Shown here in pieces: positions 60,579-64,000 of a stretch of DNA of 64,000 nt; position 1 is the stretch's first letter, and every line of letters starts with the position of its first letter. This stretch comes from Juglans regia (Eukaryota; Streptophyta; Magnoliopsida; Fagales; Juglandaceae): contig NC_049901.1 in NCBI RefSeq assembly GCF_001411555.2, positions 32,436,838-32,500,837 of the forward strand, written 5' to 3'. The notes below the pieces were generated by a model, which saw nothing but the letters and a program-made list of their open reading frames with translations, did not search any database and was not told the origin of the DNA. A program made the position numbers and the translations under genes.

Positions 60579-61555
60579 AGTTTAGTTTTGGATGATTTTG
60601 ATTTTGGATACTTCTTTAGTTTATCAGTTGGATTTCAGCAGTTCTTTTGATAGTATTTTAGGCGGTATTTTTTGTGCTGGTTAGAACTACCGTAGAGTTG
60701 AGCTATTGTGTCGAAGCTTGAGCGGTTGGGAAGGACGGCCGCGGGGGCCAATCAATCCTACGCCATACGTGTGAGTGCGTAAGTGGGGGTGCGTTTGTGT
60801 GTGCATGAGCATGAGTGTGTGTATGTAAGCGCGCATGCGTGTGTGGGTATATGTGCATGTGCATGCGCATGTGTGTGTATGTGTCCATGTGCGTGTGCGT
60901 GTGCGTGTATGTGTGTGTGTGTGGTGTGGGTGTGTGTGTTTGTGTTTGTTTTCTGGGTGTGTTTTCGTGTGGGTGGGTGTGGGGTAGTGCGCGTGTGTGC
61001 GCGCCCTGTGTTCCTATGTGTCCATTTGGGTGTGTCATTGTGTGTCGGCGTGTGTGTTTGTGTCCATGTGTGCATGTAGGCGTGTATGTGTCAGTGCGCG
61101 CGTGTGAGTACGTGTGGATGTATGTGTGGATGTATGTGTCAGTATTTACTCCGTTTGCTTGGCCTTAACTATATACATATATATTTAGAAAAATTAAATT
61201 TCTTTAATAAAACCATGTGGTTTTGAGGACAACAAACCGGTTACTCCCAAAAAATGATGTCGTTTTATCTTAGCATTTATTTTAAAATGAAACGATGTTG
61301 TTTTGTGCAGACTCCCAGTCTCGAGTCTTTCCAAAACAAGATCGTTTCTTATTAGGTTTTGTTGAAAACCGGAATCCTTCCTCATCGCGTCAACTGTCTC
61401 TCTTTTCCCCCTCTCTTTCCTGTCTCAATCTCCACTCCTCCATCGACTTCAATATTTCAGGCTCCCACCGTCCTTCGTATTCTGTCTCTCTTCCTCTCTC
61501 TATAGACCTAAACCTCCCTAATCCAGGTATGTATCTCTCTCACCCTCTCTGCTAG
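60579..61555. repeat. Unit C-u15 (two private deletions)
   Basis: Relative to B-u15 it lacks about 90 bp right after the anchor (60768, GCCATACGTGTGAGTGCG) and about 100-120 bp of TG/GA tail near 61140, where GTATGTGTCAG joins TATTTACTCCG directly. Confidence 0.8.
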
Positions 61556-62343
61556 AGTTTGGTTTTGGATGATTATGATTTTGGATACTTTAGTTTATCT
61601 GTTTGATTTAAGCGGTTCCATTGATAGAATTTTGGGTGGTATTTATGGTGATGGTTTGGGTTGTCGTAAAGGTTGAGCTATTGTATCGACGCTTGGGCGG
61701 GTGGGAAGGATGGCTGCTGGGGCCAATCAATCATGCGACATACAACGTATATGTGTATGCCAATGTGTGTGTGTGTTTATTGCGTGCATGTTTGTGTGTG
61801 TCTGTGTGAGAACATGCGTAAGTGGAGGTGCATGTGCGTGAGCATGGGTGTGTGTGGTGTGTGGGTGTATATGTGTGTGCGCGCGCGCGTGCATGTGAGT
61901 GTATGTGCGTGTGCATGCGCATGTGTGTGTATGTGTGCGTGTGCGTGTTGGTGTCGGTGTGCATGTGCGTGTATGTCTGTGCTTGTGTTTTGGGCGTGTG
62001 TGTTTGTATTTGTGTCTTGGGTGTGTGTGTGAGTGAGTGCGCATGTGCGTGTATATGTATGAGTGTGCGTTTGTGTGTGTGTGTGTGGGTGTGCGTTTGT
62101 GTTTGCGTTTGTATTTTGGTTGTGTTCGTGTGGGTGTATGTGGGGCAGTGCCCGTGTGTGCGCGCCCTATGTTCGTGTATGTCCATTTCAGTGTGTCATT
62201 GTGTGTTGGCGTGTGTGTTTGTGTCCATGTGTGCATGTGGGCGTGTATGTGTGAATGTGCACGTGTGAGTGTGTGCGTGTGTACGCGTGGATGTATGTGT
62301 GCGTGTGTGTGAGAGAGAGAGAGAGATAGCACGTGTGTGTGTG
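61556..62343. repeat. Unit C-u16 (terminal unit)
   Basis: Core and TG tract ending GAGAGAGATAGCACGTG, then the LTR-like TATA box at 62344. This end is what copy A carries at about 11200-11230. Confidence 0.8.
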
Positions 62344-62414
62344 TATAAAAGCTAGCGTGGCGATTGAAATAGATATCTGGAAGAACTTGCTTCTTTTAGT
62401 TTCAGGAAGCTTAG
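62344..62414 (+). mobile_element. LTR-like fragment 1, copy C
   Basis: TATAAAAGCTAGCG start as in A. Confidence 0.4.
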
Positions 62415-63315
62415 AGAAGAGAATTTTATAGGGAAGGAAGAGAAGAAAATAGTTGAACCTGCTCTAGGTGCTGATCTTGAAGGTCTTGAAGTTACACCTG
62501 CTCATGGTGACGATCTTGAAGGGAATAAGCATGACGAAACTAGAAATGTTCCAGCTTGCACCACAATTTGGGGGATGCACCAAGTTCGTAGTCAGCTTAA
62601 AATATTGCTGATGCTCCAAAGTCATTTGAAGAAAATAGTTTGCTTAAAAATAAAGTTGAGAATATGGGAAGCAAGCAAGAATATGATAAGCGAAAAAAAC
62701 AAACAATATATGGAGAAAGAAGAAACAAAAGTGTAGAAGGAGATGTTCCAAGTCTTTGAAATGGCAACTCAGATTCTTAAATCTTTGTTTGCTTTTGACT
62801 TGTATTTGGGCGGTACTATTTTTGAAGTCTGTGCAAAATGCAAGTCTTGGAAACTTGGCTTCAAAGTGTTTGATGTAATGGCTGAATGGGTTGTGGCCCT
62901 TCACCCTAGAACAAAAACTTATGCTATGATTTCGTTTATTTTTTCATTTAAGTTCTTTGAAATACCAACTTGGCCCTTCGACAGAGGAAAGTAATATCAT
63001 GAGGAATTAAGTCGTCAGAGATATATTTCGTTGACCACTTCTAATTTTTGTTTCATAGGTTGGATGACAATGATCTAAGGCTTTGCAAATAATGGGCTCT
63101 ATGAGAGTGCTGAAATATTGAGATTTGTAAAGATGCGTTGTGGTTTGGTGAATATGAACTCCTTGCCATGCCAACCTTGTGGTCAATGCTTCTTGAAGAA
63201 GGAGAGAATGTTAGGAAGGGAAGTGAAGTGCAGAAGAAGATCAGAAGTGATGTGGAAGATCAGAGGAAGTATTGTTGAAAAGGAGAAGTAATGAATAAAA
63301 GTAGACGAAATAGTG
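62415..63315 (+). pseudogene. Degenerate PPR-like relic (copy C)
   Basis: Open stretch at 62743-62994 as in A, but with a 3-bp loss (FEIPTWPFD). The second motif has the same TAA as A (ATGATCTAAGG) where B reads ATGATCCAAGG. Confidence 0.35.
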
Positions 63316-63565
63316 TGTTGGAAGATTAGTGAAGTAATGCCTTTTAAACTAGTGGTAATTGTGAATAAACTTGTGAATGCTTGTATTACAAATGGTTCGT
63401 TTCATGTATGTGTATAAAAGCCAGCGGGAAGATAGAAATAGATATATGGAAGAACTTGCTTGTTGTAGTTTTAGGAGATAGGATTTTCCCTCGAAGTAAA
63501 ATCCATCAGTGTGTTTCTTGATTCAGTTATTGTTTCTTTCTCTTTTTCTTGTTCTTCTCTTGCAA
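63316..63565 (+). mobile_element. LTR-like fragment 2, copy C
   Basis: TGTTGGAAGATTAG start, TATA box at 63413, end abutting the gypsy relic at 63566. Confidence 0.4.
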
Positions 63566-64000
63566 CCCATAAAATCCATATTAGTAGACTTTGTTGTAGA
63601 ATTCCCCGACTTTCCAGAAGAGGTCCAAGATGCACCTTTGATGAATCCCTGGCAGGTATTCGTTGATGGCCCATCCTGGAGAGGAACACAACTGCGCAAT
63701 CAGGCTAGCATGCAAAACCACTAATAACGAGAAAGAGTATGAAGCATTGTTGGCTGGAGCAGCAATCACTCAGTCACTGGGCGTTGATAAGGTAGAGGTA
63801 AGAGCCGACTCTCAAGTGGTTGTTAACCAGGTCTAAGGAGAGTTCATCATGAAAAGCGAGAAGTTAAAGAAATATTCGCTGATGGTGTGGGGAAAATGTG
63901 AGCACATCCGCTACTTCGGGATCCAACAAGTACCGAGGGTAGAGATCCAAAAGGCCGATAGGCTAGCGTGAGCCACGTCCGAAAAAGAATACGCCCCTCA
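63566..64000 (+). pseudogene. Ty3/gypsy RNase H relic (copy C, cut by window end)
   Basis: ILVDFVVEFPDF to the VNQV stop (TAA near 63834) and the LA stop (TGA near 63969), as in A and B. The window ends before the integrase. Confidence 0.8.

Larger units (their letters stand above)
46010..62343. repeat. TG-rich unit array, copy C (units 0-16)
   Basis: Same order as array B. Private features are a long pure TG run in unit 5 (about 50399-50436), long CT runs at the ends of units 2 and 4, and two deletions in unit 15. Anchors lie near 46645, 47424, 48697, 49107, 50377, 50822, 52068, 53350, 53650, 54890, 56100, 57073, 58245, 59534, 60747 and 61720. Confidence 0.85.
46010..64000. repeat. Superunit copy C (right-truncated)
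   Basis: Third superunit. It starts at the same AT-rich/TG boundary as B, carries all units 0-16 (46010-62343), and the window ends inside the gypsy RNase H relic. Indels and substitutions ally it with A rather than its neighbour B. Confidence 0.9.

Noticed and set aside
1..64000. Pure assembly artefact (one locus assembled three times)
   Set aside because: Copies differ by many private indels, a MITE, a 2.3-kb deletion and an inversion, which is more than haplotype or sequencing error would readily give. Partial collapse in A remains possible.

Overview
This looks like nuclear DNA from a eudicot plant. The grounds are a decayed Ty3/gypsy retrotransposon of plant type, a one-exon relic of a plant auxin-conjugate (IAA-amino acid) hydrolase, a possible B-type cyclin first exon with plant mitotic promoter elements, and a Tourist-like MITE. 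The species cannot be fixed from the sequence. The MITE's GGGCTTGTTTGGATTCG end and CATCTCA-rich body recall elements common in woody dicots, but that is only a weak hint. No intact protein-coding gene, tRNA, rRNA, CRISPR array or prokaryotic feature is visible.

The window is almost entirely a higher-order tandem repeat: three copies of one superunit, A (1-21352, cut on the left), B (21353-46009, complete, about 24.66 kb) and C (46010-64000, cut on the right). Each superunit has two halves. The left half is an array of up to 17 units (u0-u16). A full unit is about 1.2-1.3 kb and contains a roughly 200-bp core ending in CCAATCAATC, a 500-700 bp TG-rich tract, a TATA/AATAAA segment, two ACGT palindromes (G-box and GACGTC), and a pyrimidine-rich segment ending in a donor-like GGTAT followed by (CT)n. 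Units 0, 1, 3, 5 and 8 are short derivatives. The right half runs in this order: LTR-like pieces around a PPR-like relic; a Ty3/gypsy RNase H-integrase relic; its 3' minisatellite of about 103 bp x 9; an antisense accessory reading region; and an AT-rich tail. Only copy A also keeps about 2.3 kb of captured genic DNA (hydrolase exon plus cyclin-like promoter and exon 1). Only copy B shows the MITE. The corresponding parts of C lie beyond the window.

The same integrase stop codons and junctions recur in the copies, so the retrotransposon decayed before the superunit was amplified. Private indels show that A and C are closer relatives than A and B, although B lies between them. This points to a larger repeat of about 46.56 kb made of an A-type plus a B-type superunit. 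Copy A later lost array units 11 and 14-16 by recombination between units. The long His/Thr (minus) and Cys/Val (plus) reading frames are by-products of the TG tracts and are not annotated as genes.

There is no operon or pathway here. The most noteworthy content is the multi-level repeat, its repeated promoter-like modules, the footprints of recombination and inversion, and the mixture of captured gene pieces.
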